Source: an uncultured Lachnospiraceae bacterium (GTDB lineage Bacteria > Bacillota > Clostridia > Lachnospirales > Lachnospiraceae). From it: a stretch of DNA of 64,000 bases. Numbering within the stretch: the stretch's first letter is position 1; each line of letters opens with the position of its first letter. Both the position numbers and the translations under genes were made by a program. The notes beneath the pieces are model-generated. The model ran no database searches. It saw only the letters and a program-made list of their open reading frames with translations, and was not told the origin of the DNA. Location of the stretch: positions 1 to 64,000 of the forward strand of contig CAJUIP010000009.1 in assembly GCA_910586315.1 (NCBI GenBank). The letters run 5' to 3'. Positions 1 through 7,421 of this stretch are shown in pieces.

Positions 1-201
1 TAGCGGGCTTAATATTGTTCTATTAATATGCCCTTGTTTTCTGTCAATCATTTCCAACACGATTTCTTCGTATTCGTTAATAATTTCTGTCGTAGCGCAG
101 GCTGTTATCTTCTGATCAACAACAGCACTAAGAATTTTTCTCGGAAACCCGCCAAAAAACACACCGGAGATCAAAACATTTGTATCTATCACAATTCTCA
201 T
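1..201 (-). CDS. PIN-domain toxin, partial (3' end outside window)
   Basis: The first 67 codons of a protein that begins MRIVIDTNVLISG, the classic N-terminus of PIN-family ribonuclease toxins: the Asp at residue 6 is the first of the acidic metal ligands, and DTN(V/I)hIS is the family signature. A Glu-rich stretch (NEYEEIV) near residue 45 matches the second acidic position. Its ATG overlaps the stop of the antitoxin gene by 4 bases (ATGA), the usual coupling in toxin-antitoxin pairs. The gene runs off the left edge, so the C-terminal half cannot be judged. It probably cleaves RNA when released from its partner. Confidence 0.85.
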   Translation of the reverse strand, partial: MRIVIDTNVLISGVFFGGFPRKILSAVVDQKITACATTEIINEYEEIVLEMIDRKQGHINRTILSPL

Positions 202-464
202 ACTCGTTTCTTCTTTCTAAACGATTTGATTATATCATCAACATCATTTTCATTATACCCAACAGATTTTGCCCATTTTTGCGCTTCGTCCAGTGAGGAT
301 TCAAATTCTTCAGCAGAAGGAAGCTTTAAAGTTTTAAGAATGATAACATCTCCTGAAGTGTATGCCACCAGTTTATCACCAGTATCAATCGACAGGAGTT
401 TTCGGATGTTAACTGGCAATGAAATCTGTCCTTTGGAAGAAACTGTCAATATTTGTGTACTCAT
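198..464 (-). CDS. AbrB/SpoVT-type antitoxin
   Basis: An 88-residue protein whose first 45 residues (TVSSKGQISLPVNIRKLLSI) form the swapped-hairpin DNA-binding domain of AbrB/MazE-like antitoxins. The charged C-terminal half, ending in a basic KSFRKKKRV tail, would be the toxin-binding part. It is the first gene of a two-gene operon with the PIN toxin and probably represses its own promoter through the palindrome at 482-500. The ribosome-binding site AGGGGA lies just upstream. The family is clear; toxin neutralisation is inferred from the pairing. Confidence 0.88.
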   Translation of the reverse strand: MSTQILTVSSKGQISLPVNIRKLLSIDTGDKLVAYTSGDVIILKTLKLPSAEEFESSLDEAQKWAKSVGYNENDVDDIIKSFRKKKRV

Positions 465-481
465 TTGCTTATTCCCCTTTC

Positions 482-531
482 AAGTAAGAATTTCTTACTT
501 ATATTATGCCATAGTATAAAAATATATGCAA
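482..531 (-). promoter_or_regulatory. Toxin-antitoxin promoter with 9-bp inverted-repeat operator
   Basis: On the minus strand TTGCAT (526-531) and CATAAT (503-508) are spaced by 17 bases. Directly downstream, across the expected start of transcription, lies a perfect inverted repeat, AAGTAAGAA and TTCTTACTT around one central base (482-500). This is the expected layout for autorepression by the AbrB-type antitoxin. Confidence 0.7.
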
Positions 532-685
532 GAAAGATTCCAGCAAAAAGAACGCTTTTGATATTGTAAAATATCTGAGCCGGAGATTGACCGTCCGATC
601 GGCGGGCTTTTATTTTATCGGCATAAAAAATTAAGCGGCATGAACTGTGCTTTTAGTAAAGATTATAAATGTATAAATGAACGGG

Positions 686-1591
686 CTACGAATTGACCCG
701 CCACGAATTGGAAGAAACGGATGAAATCCGGACAAATTTTAAGAATTCCGCCGCCGCAGGAGAAAGCTTTTTTTCACGTCTGGCGGCCACACCGATGGGA
801 AGAGCGGGGGAAGGGGAAAGTGGAACAGATACCACGGAATCATGACGAAACAGATTGAAGTTCTCCTCCGCGAACAGACTGATTCCCTCGTGGAACGCCA
901 CCGCGCTTAAGATGGATTCCATGCGGGCGGTGCGGATAATCTGCGGGCGGATTCCGGCGTCCTGAAAGATGGAAAGACAGAGCCGGTATATGGAGGTATA
1001 GGGGTGCATGAGAATCAGAGGCTCCCGGGCGAGCTCTTCAATGGAAAGAGAGGGGAAGGCGGTCAGGGCGTGGTCCTCGGGAAGAACGGCCACGAGCCTG
1101 TCATTGGCCAGAGGATAAAAGGAGAGGCGGGATTTATCCAGAAAAAGATCTCTGGCGATGATAAGATCGAACTGTCCCTGCAAGAGCCCGGACATTAATT
1201 CCTGCTCCTCTTTCTCCTCGATGATGAGTCGGACCTCCTCGTGCAAGGAAGAAAAGTCTTTTAATATTTTGGTGAGCCCGTACTGGGACAGGACAGGAAG
1301 AGTTCCAAGGCGGAGGGACTTGCGGGAGGAGGTCTTAAATTCCTGCATGCGGCTTAAGGTCCGGCGGTATTGGGAGCAAAGAGTCTGAGCTTCTTCATAG
1401 AGGGTCCTGCCGGCGGCGGTCAGAGAGGCTGAGCGTTTAGAACGGTCAAATAGGGGCAGCCCCAGCTCCTGTTCCAGCTTCCTGATGTGCTTGGACAGGG
1501 TGGACTGGGTAATATGTAGAGATTCGGCCGCGTCAAAAAAAGTATCATAGCGGCCGGCGGCCAGGAACGATTCCAGCTGTTCGAAGGTCAT
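686..1591 (-). CDS. LysR-family transcriptional regulator
   Basis: A 301-residue protein of normal LysR length. Residues 1-60 hold the winged helix-turn-helix (FEQLESFLAAGRYDTFFDAA, then TQSTLSKHIRKLEQELG); residues about 90-290 are the periplasmic-binding-protein-like effector domain (LRLGTLPVLSQYGL). It diverges from the UbiD-type decarboxylase operon at 1934, and a 23-bp palindrome (1789-1811) lies between them. By family habit it should activate that operon when an effector, probably an aromatic acid or pathway product, binds, and repress itself. The effector cannot be read from sequence. Confidence 0.92.
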   Translation of the reverse strand: MTFEQLESFLAAGRYDTFFDAAESLHITQSTLSKHIRKLEQELGLPLFDRSKRSASLTAAGRTLYEEAQTLCSQYRRTLSRMQEFKTSSRKSLRLGTLPVLSQYGLTKILKDFSSLHEEVRLIIEEKEEQELMSGLLQGQFDLIIARDLFLDKSRLSFYPLANDRLVAVLPEDHALTAFPSLSIEELAREPLILMHPYTSIYRLCLSIFQDAGIRPQIIRTARMESILSAVAFHEGISLFAEENFNLFRHDSVVSVPLSPSPALPIGVAARREKKLSPAAAEFLKFVRISSVSSNSWRVNS

Positions 1592-1633
1592 AAAAAACTC
1601 CTTTCCTGGAAATATGGCAGAGGTTAATACATT

Positions 1634-1790
1634 CGTTACTGTTCACGGGAGGGGGCATCTTCTTGCCCGCATTCAGCGGACAAGAAGCATCGGGCGTTCA
1701 CCCGATGTGGAAAAACGGGTAAAATCAGTCTTACAAGTAAGCTTGACGCCTGTTTTTATCCGTTTTTCCCCGCCCCGTGAATTGTAACAT
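1634..1790. repeat. Dispersed palindromic-ended repeat, copy A
   Basis: Inside the lysR leader. The left end (GTTACTGTTCACGGG) and right end (CCCGTGAATTGTAAC) are imperfect inverted repeats. The block GGGGGCATCTTCTTGCC next to the left end recurs at 7199-7270 and 41348-41410. Compared with the 72-bp copy B this one carries about 80 extra bases in the middle, which include a small hairpin (CATCGGGCGTTCACCCGATG). No coding capacity. Confidence 0.75.
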
Positions 1791-1811
1791 ACATTCCAAT
1801 TTGGAATGTAT
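1789..1811. promoter_or_regulatory. LysR-type binding site (23-bp palindrome)
   Basis: Perfect 11-bp arms, ATACATTCCAA and TTGGAATGTAT, around one central T. The outer ATAC/GTAT and the T-N11-A spacing inside match LysR recognition sites. Its centre (1800) is about 63 bases before the expected start of the ubiD transcript. It also touches a minus-strand TATAAT (1810-1815), which would let LysR repress itself. Confidence 0.75.
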
Positions 1812-1827
1812 TATACCATATTTTGAA

Positions 1828-1856
1828 TTGATTGGCCACTAAGGAATCTGTAAAAT
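1828..1856 (+). promoter_or_regulatory. Promoter of the UbiD-type operon
   Basis: TTGATT (1828-1833), a 17-base spacer and TAAAAT (1851-1856) precede the decarboxylase gene by about 75 bases. It sits in the right position to be activated from the LysR palindrome upstream. Confidence 0.6.
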
Positions 1857-1933
1857 AAAAGAAAAGGTAATAACTCAGCCTTACTCGGAATCTTCATAAG
1901 GCAGAGTCCGGATACAGGGAACAGGAGGAAAAA

Positions 1934-3472
1934 ATGGAAGAAACAAAAAGAACAGAAAGAGCAGGAAAGGATGCAGGAGATGCGAAAGATGTAAAAGATA
2001 TAAAAAATGTCAGGGACTTAAGAAGCGCGCTGGAACTTTTAAGGACAATTCCGGGAGAACTGGTGGAGACCGATGTGGAAGTGGACCCTCAGGCAGAGCT
2101 TTCCGGTGTCTACCGCCATGTGGGGGCCGGCGGAACCGTGATGCGTCCCACAAAGGTGAACGGCCCGGCCATGCTGTTTCATAAAATTAAGGGATTTGAG
2201 GATGCGAGAGTGGCTATCGGCGTTGTGGGAAGCAGAAAGAGGGTGGCGGCCATGTTTGGCTGCGAAATCCACGAGCTGGGAAAGCTTTTGTGTGAATGTG
2301 CAAAAAATCCCGTTGAGCCTGTGGTGACAGAGGAAGAGGCGCCAGTCCAGCAGGTAGTTCATCTGGCTTCCGAACCGGATTTTGATCTTCACAGGCTGGT
2401 GCCGGCTCCTACAAACACGCCGGTGGATGCAGGGCCATACATTACGCTGGGAATGTGTTATGCCACCCATCCCGATACCGGACGGTCGGACGTGACGATT
2501 CACCGCATGTGCATTCAGGGAAAGGATGAGCTGTCCATCTTCCTTCAGCCGGGTTCCCGCCATATCGGGGCCATGGCGGAGCGGGCCGAGGAGCTGGGAA
2601 TCCCTCTGCCGATTTCCGTGAGTATCGGCGTGGATCCGGCAATTGAAATTACATCCTGCTTTGAACCTCCGACCACGCCGTTGGGCTTCAATGAGCTTTC
2701 CATCGCAGGCGCTCTGAGGAAAGAGCCTGTGAAGCTTCATAAATGTGTTTCCATCAATGAAAACTGCATTGCAAATGCAGAGTACGTGATTGAGGGGGAA
2801 ATTCAGCCGGGCGTACGGGTGGTGGAGGACCAGAATTCTCATACCGGATATGCCATACCGGAGTTCCCGGGATATAACGGAGCGGCCTCCCATGAATGCT
2901 GGCTGATTAAGGTAAAAGCGGTAACACACCGGATCCACCCCATCATGCAGACCTGCATTGGTCCAAGTGAAGAGCATGTTAATATGGCAGGAATCCCCAC
3001 GGAGGCCAGTATCTATGGAATGATCGAAAAGGCCCTTCCCGGCAAAGTCGTCAATGTGTACGCGCATCCGGCGGGAGGCGGAAAATATATGGCGGTGCTC
3101 CAGTGCAAAAAGACGGTCCATACGGATGAGGGAAAGCAGAGGCAGGCGGCCCTTCTGGCATTCTCCGCTTTTCCGGAGCTTAAGCATGTGATCCTGGTGG
3201 ATGAGGATGTGGATATTTTTGATACCAATGACGTCTTGTGGGCCATGAATACCAGATTCCAGGGCGACAGAGATATTATCACCATTCCCGGAGTGCGCTG
3301 CCATCCTTTAGACCCCAGTTCGAACCCTGATTACAGCACAAGTATTTTGGATAAAGGAATTTCCTGCAAGACCATTTTTGACTGCACGGTGCCCTTTGCC
3401 CTCCGGGAACGGTTTCAGAGGGCGGAGTTTATGGAAGTGGATCCGAAAAAATGGCTGCCGGATATGGAGTAG
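1934..3472 (+). CDS. UbiD-family prenylated-FMN decarboxylase
   Basis: A 512-residue protein of the UbiD family, enzymes that use prenylated FMN for reversible decarboxylation of aromatic or alpha,beta-unsaturated acids. After a variable, Lys/Asp-rich N-terminus of about 25 residues the family fold starts at LRSALELL. Recognisable family blocks include HIGAMAERAEELG (about 215), the Glu/Pro-rich stretch near EFPGYNG, and GVRCHPLDPSSNPDYSTS near 460. The next two genes encode the prenyl-FMN synthase (UbiX) and an LpdD-like chaperone, the trio seen in the gallate and hydroxybenzoate decarboxylase operons of Lactobacillus (lpdBCD) and E. coli. A phenolic-acid substrate is likely but not proven. 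RBS AGGAGGA lies 5-10 bases upstream of the ATG. Confidence 0.92.
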   Translation: MEETKRTERAGKDAGDAKDVKDIKNVRDLRSALELLRTIPGELVETDVEVDPQAELSGVYRHVGAGGTVMRPTKVNGPAMLFHKIKGFEDARVAIGVVGSRKRVAAMFGCEIHELGKLLCECAKNPVEPVVTEEEAPVQQVVHLASEPDFDLHRLVPAPTNTPVDAGPYITLGMCYATHPDTGRSDVTIHRMCIQGKDELSIFLQPGSRHIGAMAERAEELGIPLPISVSIGVDPAIEITSCFEPPTTPLGFNELSIAGALRKEPVKLHKCVSINENCIANAEYVIEGEIQPGVRVVEDQNSHTGYAIPEFPGYNGAASHECWLIKVKAVTHRIHPIMQTCIGPSEEHVNMAGIPTEASIYGMIEKALPGKVVNVYAHPAGGGKYMAVLQCKKTVHTDEGKQRQAALLAFSAFPELKHVILVDEDVDIFDTNDVLWAMNTRFQGDRDIITIPGVRCHPLDPSSNPDYSTSILDKGISCKTIFDCTVPFALRERFQRAEFMEVDPKKWLPDME

Positions 3473-3477
3473 AAGAC

Positions 3478-4047
3478 ATGAAGAAAAGAATCGTTGTGGG
3501 GGCCACCGGAGCCAGCGGGATTCCTCTTCTGGTGAAGTGCCTGGAGCTTATCCGGGAAGCGGACGGCTTTGAATCCTGGCTGATTTTAAGCGACAGCGCC
3601 CTGCTGACCATGAGACAGGAGACAGATTTTACAAAAGAGGAGATAGAGCGGATGGCGGATCATGCCCTTTCACCGGAAGAAATCGGGGCGGGTCCTGCCA
3701 GCGGGTCCTTTCAGACGGCCGGAATGCTGATTGTGCCCTGCAGCATGAAGACCATTGCGGGGATTCATGCGGGGTATGGGGAAAATCTGATTTTGCGGGC
3801 GGCGGATGTGACCATAAAGGAACAGCGCCCCCTTGTGCTGGCGGCCAGGGAGACGCCCTTAAGTCCGATTCATCTTCGCAATCTTATGGAGCTTTCCATG
3901 ATTCCCGGAGTGCGGATGGTTCCGCCCATGCTGACCTTTTACCACAGGCCGGAGTCTATAGATGAGATGGTGTATCATGTGGCGGCGAAGCTGGTGGAAC
4001 CGTTTGGCATCGAAGCAAAGGAGTATCGGAGATGGAGTGGAATTTAA
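3478..4047 (+). CDS. ubiX: UbiX-type flavin prenyltransferase
   Basis: A 189-residue protein that should make prenylated FMN from FMN and dimethylallyl phosphate for the decarboxylase before it. Family marks are the N-terminal flavin-binding GATGASGIPLL, the VPCSMKTIAGIHAGYGENL block and the C-terminal RETPLSPIHLRNLMELS, all in normal positions. The start is set at MKKRIVV; a longer in-frame reading exists but would overlap ubiD. It lies 5 bases after ubiD and overlaps the next gene by 16 bases, so the three are translationally coupled. Confidence 0.95.
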   Translation: MKKRIVVGATGASGIPLLVKCLELIREADGFESWLILSDSALLTMRQETDFTKEEIERMADHALSPEEIGAGPASGSFQTAGMLIVPCSMKTIAGIHAGYGENLILRAADVTIKEQRPLVLAARETPLSPIHLRNLMELSMIPGVRMVPPMLTFYHRPESIDEMVYHVAAKLVEPFGIEAKEYRRWSGI

Positions 4048-4466
4048 GGGTGAAAAAGGAGCTGTCCTTTTCCTGTCTGGAAATACAGGGAGGATTTCTT
4101 GGAGAGGATTATTTCCTCTGTGTCCAGGGCGGGGACAGCCCTCATATCGGATGTACGGTGCAGGCGGTTCCCAGGCCCTCCCTGACGGGAGACGGGTCAA
4201 AAGGCGCCACGTCCTCCGTCTTAAATCTTACAGGCCATAAGGATGAAGCCATCTGCCGGATGCTGGCGGAGGAATTTTGCAAAAGACTGGGAGTTGTAGT
4301 GGTATGCACCGGGGGATTCCATGTGGACGGGATTACCGGGGAACAGATTAAGGAAGTGATGAAGGCGGCGGAAGAATTGTGCGCCAGTGCGCCTCTTTTT
4401 TATGCAACAGACTCACACAGGGGAGTATGCTGCCGAAGGGGATATGCCGCCAAAGGTGATATGTAA
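4032..4466 (+). CDS. LpdD-like prenyl-FMN chaperone / decarboxylase accessory protein
   Basis: A 144-residue protein resembling the small third subunit of phenolic-acid decarboxylase operons (LpdD/EcdD, proposed to help load prenylated FMN into UbiD). Family-like blocks are GGDSPHIGCTVQAVPRPSL near 34 and the C-terminal VVVVCTGGFHVDGIT. The last 20 or so residues (after the DSHRG stretch) are encoded by the start of an 18-bp tandem array, and the stop codon itself lies in a repeat unit. The natural C-terminus may therefore have been replaced. Function is inferred from family and from the tight overlap with ubiX. Confidence 0.75.
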   Translation: MEWNLRVKKELSFSCLEIQGGFLGEDYFLCVQGGDSPHIGCTVQAVPRPSLTGDGSKGATSSVLNLTGHKDEAICRMLAEEFCKRLGVVVVCTGGFHVDGITGEQIKEVMKAAEELCASAPLFYATDSHRGVCCRRGYAAKGDM

Positions 4467-4612
4467 CCCAAAAGGATATGTAACCAAAGAGGAGTATGTC
4501 GCCAATGGTGATATGTAACTAAAGAGGAGTATATCGCTAAAGATGATATGTAACCGAAAAAGAGTATATCGTTAAAGAGGAGTATATCGCCGAAGGGGAT
4601 ATGCCGGCAAAG
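4414..4612 (+). repeat. Degenerate tandem array, unit about 18 bp
   Basis: About eleven imperfect copies of an 18-base unit, of the form GAGTATATCGCCGAAGGG alternating with GATATGTAACCAAAG-type units. They begin inside the 3' end of the lpdD-like gene and fill most of the gap to the lactonase gene. One unit plus the tail at 4603-4664 recurs once at 44274-44347, so the array seems to be an expansion of one end of that dispersed element. No promoter or gene is visible in it. Confidence 0.7.
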
Positions 4613-4664
4613 CGGGGTGTGGGCCGCGACGTGAGCAGGGAAAAGGCCTCCCCTTGCCTGATGG
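4603..4664 (+). repeat. Dispersed GC-rich repeat, copy 1 (hairpin-forming)
   Basis: The block ATATGCCGGCAAAGCGGGG, then GTGTGGGCCGCG and a hairpin-forming AGGGAAAAGGCCTCCCCT, recurs with about four-fifths identity at 44281-44347. The hairpin half is kept in both copies although bases differ (GCAGGG..CCCTTGC here, GTAGGG..CCCTAC there), which suggests that the structure is what is conserved. Confidence 0.65.
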
Positions 4665-4679
4665 ATGAAGGATAGTCAG

Positions 4680-5837
4680 ATGAATAAAAAGATATATGCA
4701 GTTGTAGGCGGGTTTGCCATGAGGCTTAACGCAAAGAAAGGAATTTATGTGTTCTCTTATGAGCCGGAGGCCGGGAGGCTGGAACTGACAGGGAATTTCC
4801 GCCCGGAAATCAACGTGGGGCAAGGAATCTATGATAAAAAAAGAGACATCTGCTATATTGTCGATGAGAGAAAGGAACGGCCGGGAGAGCGCGGCGGGGG
4901 AGGCCGGATCCTGTGCTTCAGGCTTCAGAGGGAAACGGGGGAGCCGGAGTGGGTGAATGAGAAAGACACCCTTGCCACTTCTCCCTGCTACATGAGTCTG
5001 GACTGCCGCAGCGGCTATCTTCTGGTCTCCCATCATGGAGCCGGAAATGTGGTGACCAGAACCATAAAAAAGGAAGACGGAACCTTCGGCATGCAGACCT
5101 GCGCTGACGACGATACGGTGGCGCTGTTTCGAATCAATATGGATGGCAGCATCGGGGAGCTGTGTGATGTGTCCTGGCATGAGGCGGAAAGAGAGGAGGG
5201 GAAAATTGTAAAACTCCCCCATCTTCATTGCTGTGAACAGTCGCCGGACGGGGAACTGTATCTGCTTTGTGATAAAGGGGCAGATAAGATCCACAGCTAC
5301 CGGCTGGACAGAGAGAATGGGAAGCTTATCCCTTTGAGGCATATCTTTGTGGAGGACGGCGTCCATCCGCGGTACGGACGTTTCCACCCGCGGATTCCGC
5401 TGTTTTATCAGAACTGTGAAAATCATGCGTTTCTTTTTGTATGGAGGTATGAGAAAGAGACGGGAGAAATCCGGAAATTCCAGAAAATTTCTCTTCTGGC
5501 AGATGAAAACCTTGCGGCGGCCTGGACGGCGGAAGGCGCTTCGGATCTTATCCTGGACGGGGATGCAGGGTATCTGTATGCGTCCGTCAGGGGGCTTGAC
5601 GTACTTTCCGTCTTTTCCGTAAATCATGACGGCTCCCTTAAGCTGATTCAGAATATCGGGTGCGGAGGGAATAATCCCAGGGGCCTCTGTATGTCGCCGG
5701 ATGAAAGGTTTCTGTTCGTCATGAACCGTGATTCCGATAAAATCGTGAGATATAAGAGAAAAGAGGACGGAACCCTGACAGAGGGCGGAACGGCCGCAGA
5801 ATGCAGGCTTCCGGGGAATATGATGTTCGTGGAATAA
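4680..5837 (+). CDS. Lactonase-family seven-bladed beta-propeller protein
   Basis: A 385-residue protein of the lactonase (6-phosphogluconolactonase-like/YkgB) family. The repeating blade pattern is visible: IYVFSYEPEAGRLEL near 20, MSLDCRSGYLLVSHHGAGNV near 105, CCEQSPDGELYLLCDKGADKI near 190, and PRGLCMSPDERFLFVMNRDSDKI near 340. The start at 4680 is preferred because GAAGGA lies 8 bases upstream; the ATG at 4665 has no good site. It closes the UbiD operon and may hydrolyse a lactone made in, or entering, the same pathway. True substrate unknown. Confidence 0.85.
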   Translation: MNKKIYAVVGGFAMRLNAKKGIYVFSYEPEAGRLELTGNFRPEINVGQGIYDKKRDICYIVDERKERPGERGGGGRILCFRLQRETGEPEWVNEKDTLATSPCYMSLDCRSGYLLVSHHGAGNVVTRTIKKEDGTFGMQTCADDDTVALFRINMDGSIGELCDVSWHEAEREEGKIVKLPHLHCCEQSPDGELYLLCDKGADKIHSYRLDRENGKLIPLRHIFVEDGVHPRYGRFHPRIPLFYQNCENHAFLFVWRYEKETGEIRKFQKISLLADENLAAAWTAEGASDLILDGDAGYLYASVRGLDVLSVFSVNHDGSLKLIQNIGCGGNNPRGLCMSPDERFLFVMNRDSDKIVRYKRKEDGTLTEGGTAAECRLPGNMMFVE

Positions 5838-5869
5838 AAAGACCTCCGGGAGAACTTGAATAACAAAAG

Positions 5870-6625
5870 TTATTTCTTTGCCCTGTGAACATATTCATCT
5901 TTTTTCAACAACGCAAAAATTATTTTACCATTGAATAATGCTGCAATCGTCATAAAAATATCTGCCATTGGTATAAACAAAAAGGCAGGAACCATAATGC
6001 GTGTATAACGATTTTTTGTCCGGTGAAGTTTTCTCACATTTGCAGACAGTCTCGCGATGCAATAAAACACGCCGCAGTTAAAGAACAGATATATTCCTAT
6101 ATTTTCTATAAGGGGCAGCCATGCGGAAAATGTGATTTCTGTCCCCAATGTGTACTTTATAATATTTATTGCAATCAGTACCGCAAAAGCGACAGGGTAA
6201 TAAACCGCAAGACAATGGAACATCTCACCACCTCCAATACCAACACCGCCGCCCCATACAAGACCTGCCCGCCTGCACCAGCACTCATACATCTTCAAAT
6301 GGGATTTGTTATGAATTCCCTCAATAAAGCCGTTGTTTGATATTACATATACCCTAAAATAACAGCCGTTTTCTGTGCAGAATTTTTCGGCAGGCTGCAG
6401 AAATTCCAAAACATGAGAAGGGATACCATCCACATATAAAGGCGCAGCCAATATAAGAGCGTCAATATTTTTCAGATATTGCATAATTTTAGGGTATTCG
6501 CTTTTCATGCGTAGAGAAGCGTATTGAATCTTGCAGCCTGTCAGAAACAGCCCGGCCATTCTGCCGAGAAATTTTGAAGTGCTGCTTCTCTTTTTGGGAC
6601 TTCCGTTTAATATCAAAACTCTCAT
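5870..6625 (-). CDS. Flavodoxin-fold domain fused to a C-terminal membrane domain
   Basis: A 251-residue protein. Residues 1-120 are an NAD(P)H-dependent FMN-reductase-like fold (MRVLILNGSPKKRSSTSKF phosphate loop, then ILAAPLYVDGIPSHVLEFL). Residues about 135-235 contain hydrophobic segments (AVYYPVAFAVLIAINII; IENIGIYLFFNCGVFYCIA; MVPAFLFIPMADIFMTIAALF) that look like three or more membrane helices. A flavodoxin tethered to the inner face of the membrane suggests electron transfer to or from a membrane partner. It overlaps the next flavodoxin-like gene by 4 bases, so the two are coupled. The local base composition is clearly AT-richer than its neighbours. Confidence 0.75.
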   Translation of the reverse strand: MRVLILNGSPKKRSSTSKFLGRMAGLFLTGCKIQYASLRMKSEYPKIMQYLKNIDALILAAPLYVDGIPSHVLEFLQPAEKFCTENGCYFRVYVISNNGFIEGIHNKSHLKMYECWCRRAGLVWGGGVGIGGGEMFHCLAVYYPVAFAVLIAINIIKYTLGTEITFSAWLPLIENIGIYLFFNCGVFYCIARLSANVRKLHRTKNRYTRIMVPAFLFIPMADIFMTIAALFNGKIIFALLKKDEYVHRAKK

Positions 6626-7122
6626 AGTTTGATTACTCCTATATCCTCGAAACGTTCTGCAAAAATTATTTTATGTGTGTCAGCCCCCATATTGACAGCA
6701 TGTCGAGCCACATATTCTACGGCTGTTTCCTTTTCAAATTCACTGCATTCCCCATAAAAATACACGGTTAAGTTTCGTCTTATTTTATAGCGGTCAGCAT
6801 GATAAGTTTTACCATTGCGGAATGTAAGGAATGGAAGACAATCGGATATACTCCTGTCAAGAAAGCGTTTGACTGCGAGACTGTATCCGCCATAGCAAAT
6901 TTTACTGATAATTACTACATTTTCGCTGTTGCCAACCACAGCACCGTTATGCTGAAATGCGTCAGCGTACACACAATATCCAGCGTTTTTTGTCCAACAC
7001 TGAAAGCAGCCCTGACAGGATGCAGCTTTAACATTAGCATTGACTACTTCAAAATCGTCACCCGGATTCTGAAAAAAATGTTCTCCCAAATCATGTATCA
7101 TAACATTCATAGCATTTCCCAA
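6622..7122 (-). CDS. Flavodoxin-like NAD(P)H-dependent oxidoreductase
   Basis: A 166-residue flavoprotein-like protein that lacks the usual N-terminal NGSP loop but matches the subgroup starting (V/M)IHDL. It has the CQGCFQCWTKNAGYC cysteine block near 36-50 and the ISKICYGGYSLAVKRFLDRS block near 75. This subgroup is often annotated as flavodoxin family protein. First gene of a two-gene minus-strand operon with the membrane-tethered flavodoxin. A 6-bp inverted repeat (ATTCCA-AAAG-TGGAAT, 7176-7191) lies upstream. The reaction is unknown. Confidence 0.75.
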   Translation of the reverse strand: MGNAMNVMIHDLGEHFFQNPGDDFEVVNANVKAASCQGCFQCWTKNAGYCVYADAFQHNGAVVGNSENVVIISKICYGGYSLAVKRFLDRSISDCLPFLTFRNGKTYHADRYKIRRNLTVYFYGECSEFEKETAVEYVARHAVNMGADTHKIIFAERFEDIGVIKL

Positions 7123-7198
7123 TTCCTTGTCCTTATAAATCCCAACTTATATAGAAGTATATCATAGTTTGTACGATTCCAAAAGTGGAATATTTATT

Positions 7199-7270
7199 GT
7201 TACAATTCGCTGGGCGGGAAAAAACGGATAAAAACAGGCAAGAAGATGCCCTCTCCCGTGAACAGTAGCG
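7199..7270. repeat. Dispersed palindromic-ended repeat, copy B
   Basis: A compact 72-bp copy in the opposite orientation to copy A. Its reverse complement shares ATCTTCTTGCC, CCTGTTTTTATCCG and both palindromic ends with 1634-1790. Ends read GTTACAATTCGCTGGG and CCCGTGAACAGTAGC. It lies between the flavodoxin genes and tetR. Confidence 0.75.
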
Positions 7271-7360
7271 TTTATTCGTTATATCTATGTGAGAATACGA
7301 AGTTAGCGTTGACAGAATTCTTTTTCCGGTTTAAGCTAAGAAAATGTGACAATGATAGGG

Positions 7361-7407
7361 TTGACATAATAGAGAGTATTCAGTAAAATAACAACTAACA
7401 ACGTTAG
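7361..7407 (+). promoter_or_regulatory. tetR promoter and TetR operator
   Basis: TTGACA (7361-7366), a 17-base spacer and TAAAAT (7384-7389). The 13-base site CTAACAACGTTAG (7395-7407) sits at the expected start of transcription. It is one base away from the two operators in front of the CoA-transferase operon, which shows that the TetR protein encoded just downstream represses itself. Confidence 0.82.
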
Positions 7408-7421
7408 CTATGGGAGGAATT

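Noticed and set aside
2039..3304. 421-codon minus-strand open frame
   Set aside because: Complete shadow of the UbiD-family gene, with an implausible His/Arg-rich composition.
4572..5627. 351-codon minus-strand open frame
   Set aside because: Shadow of the beta-propeller lactonase gene; no family features.
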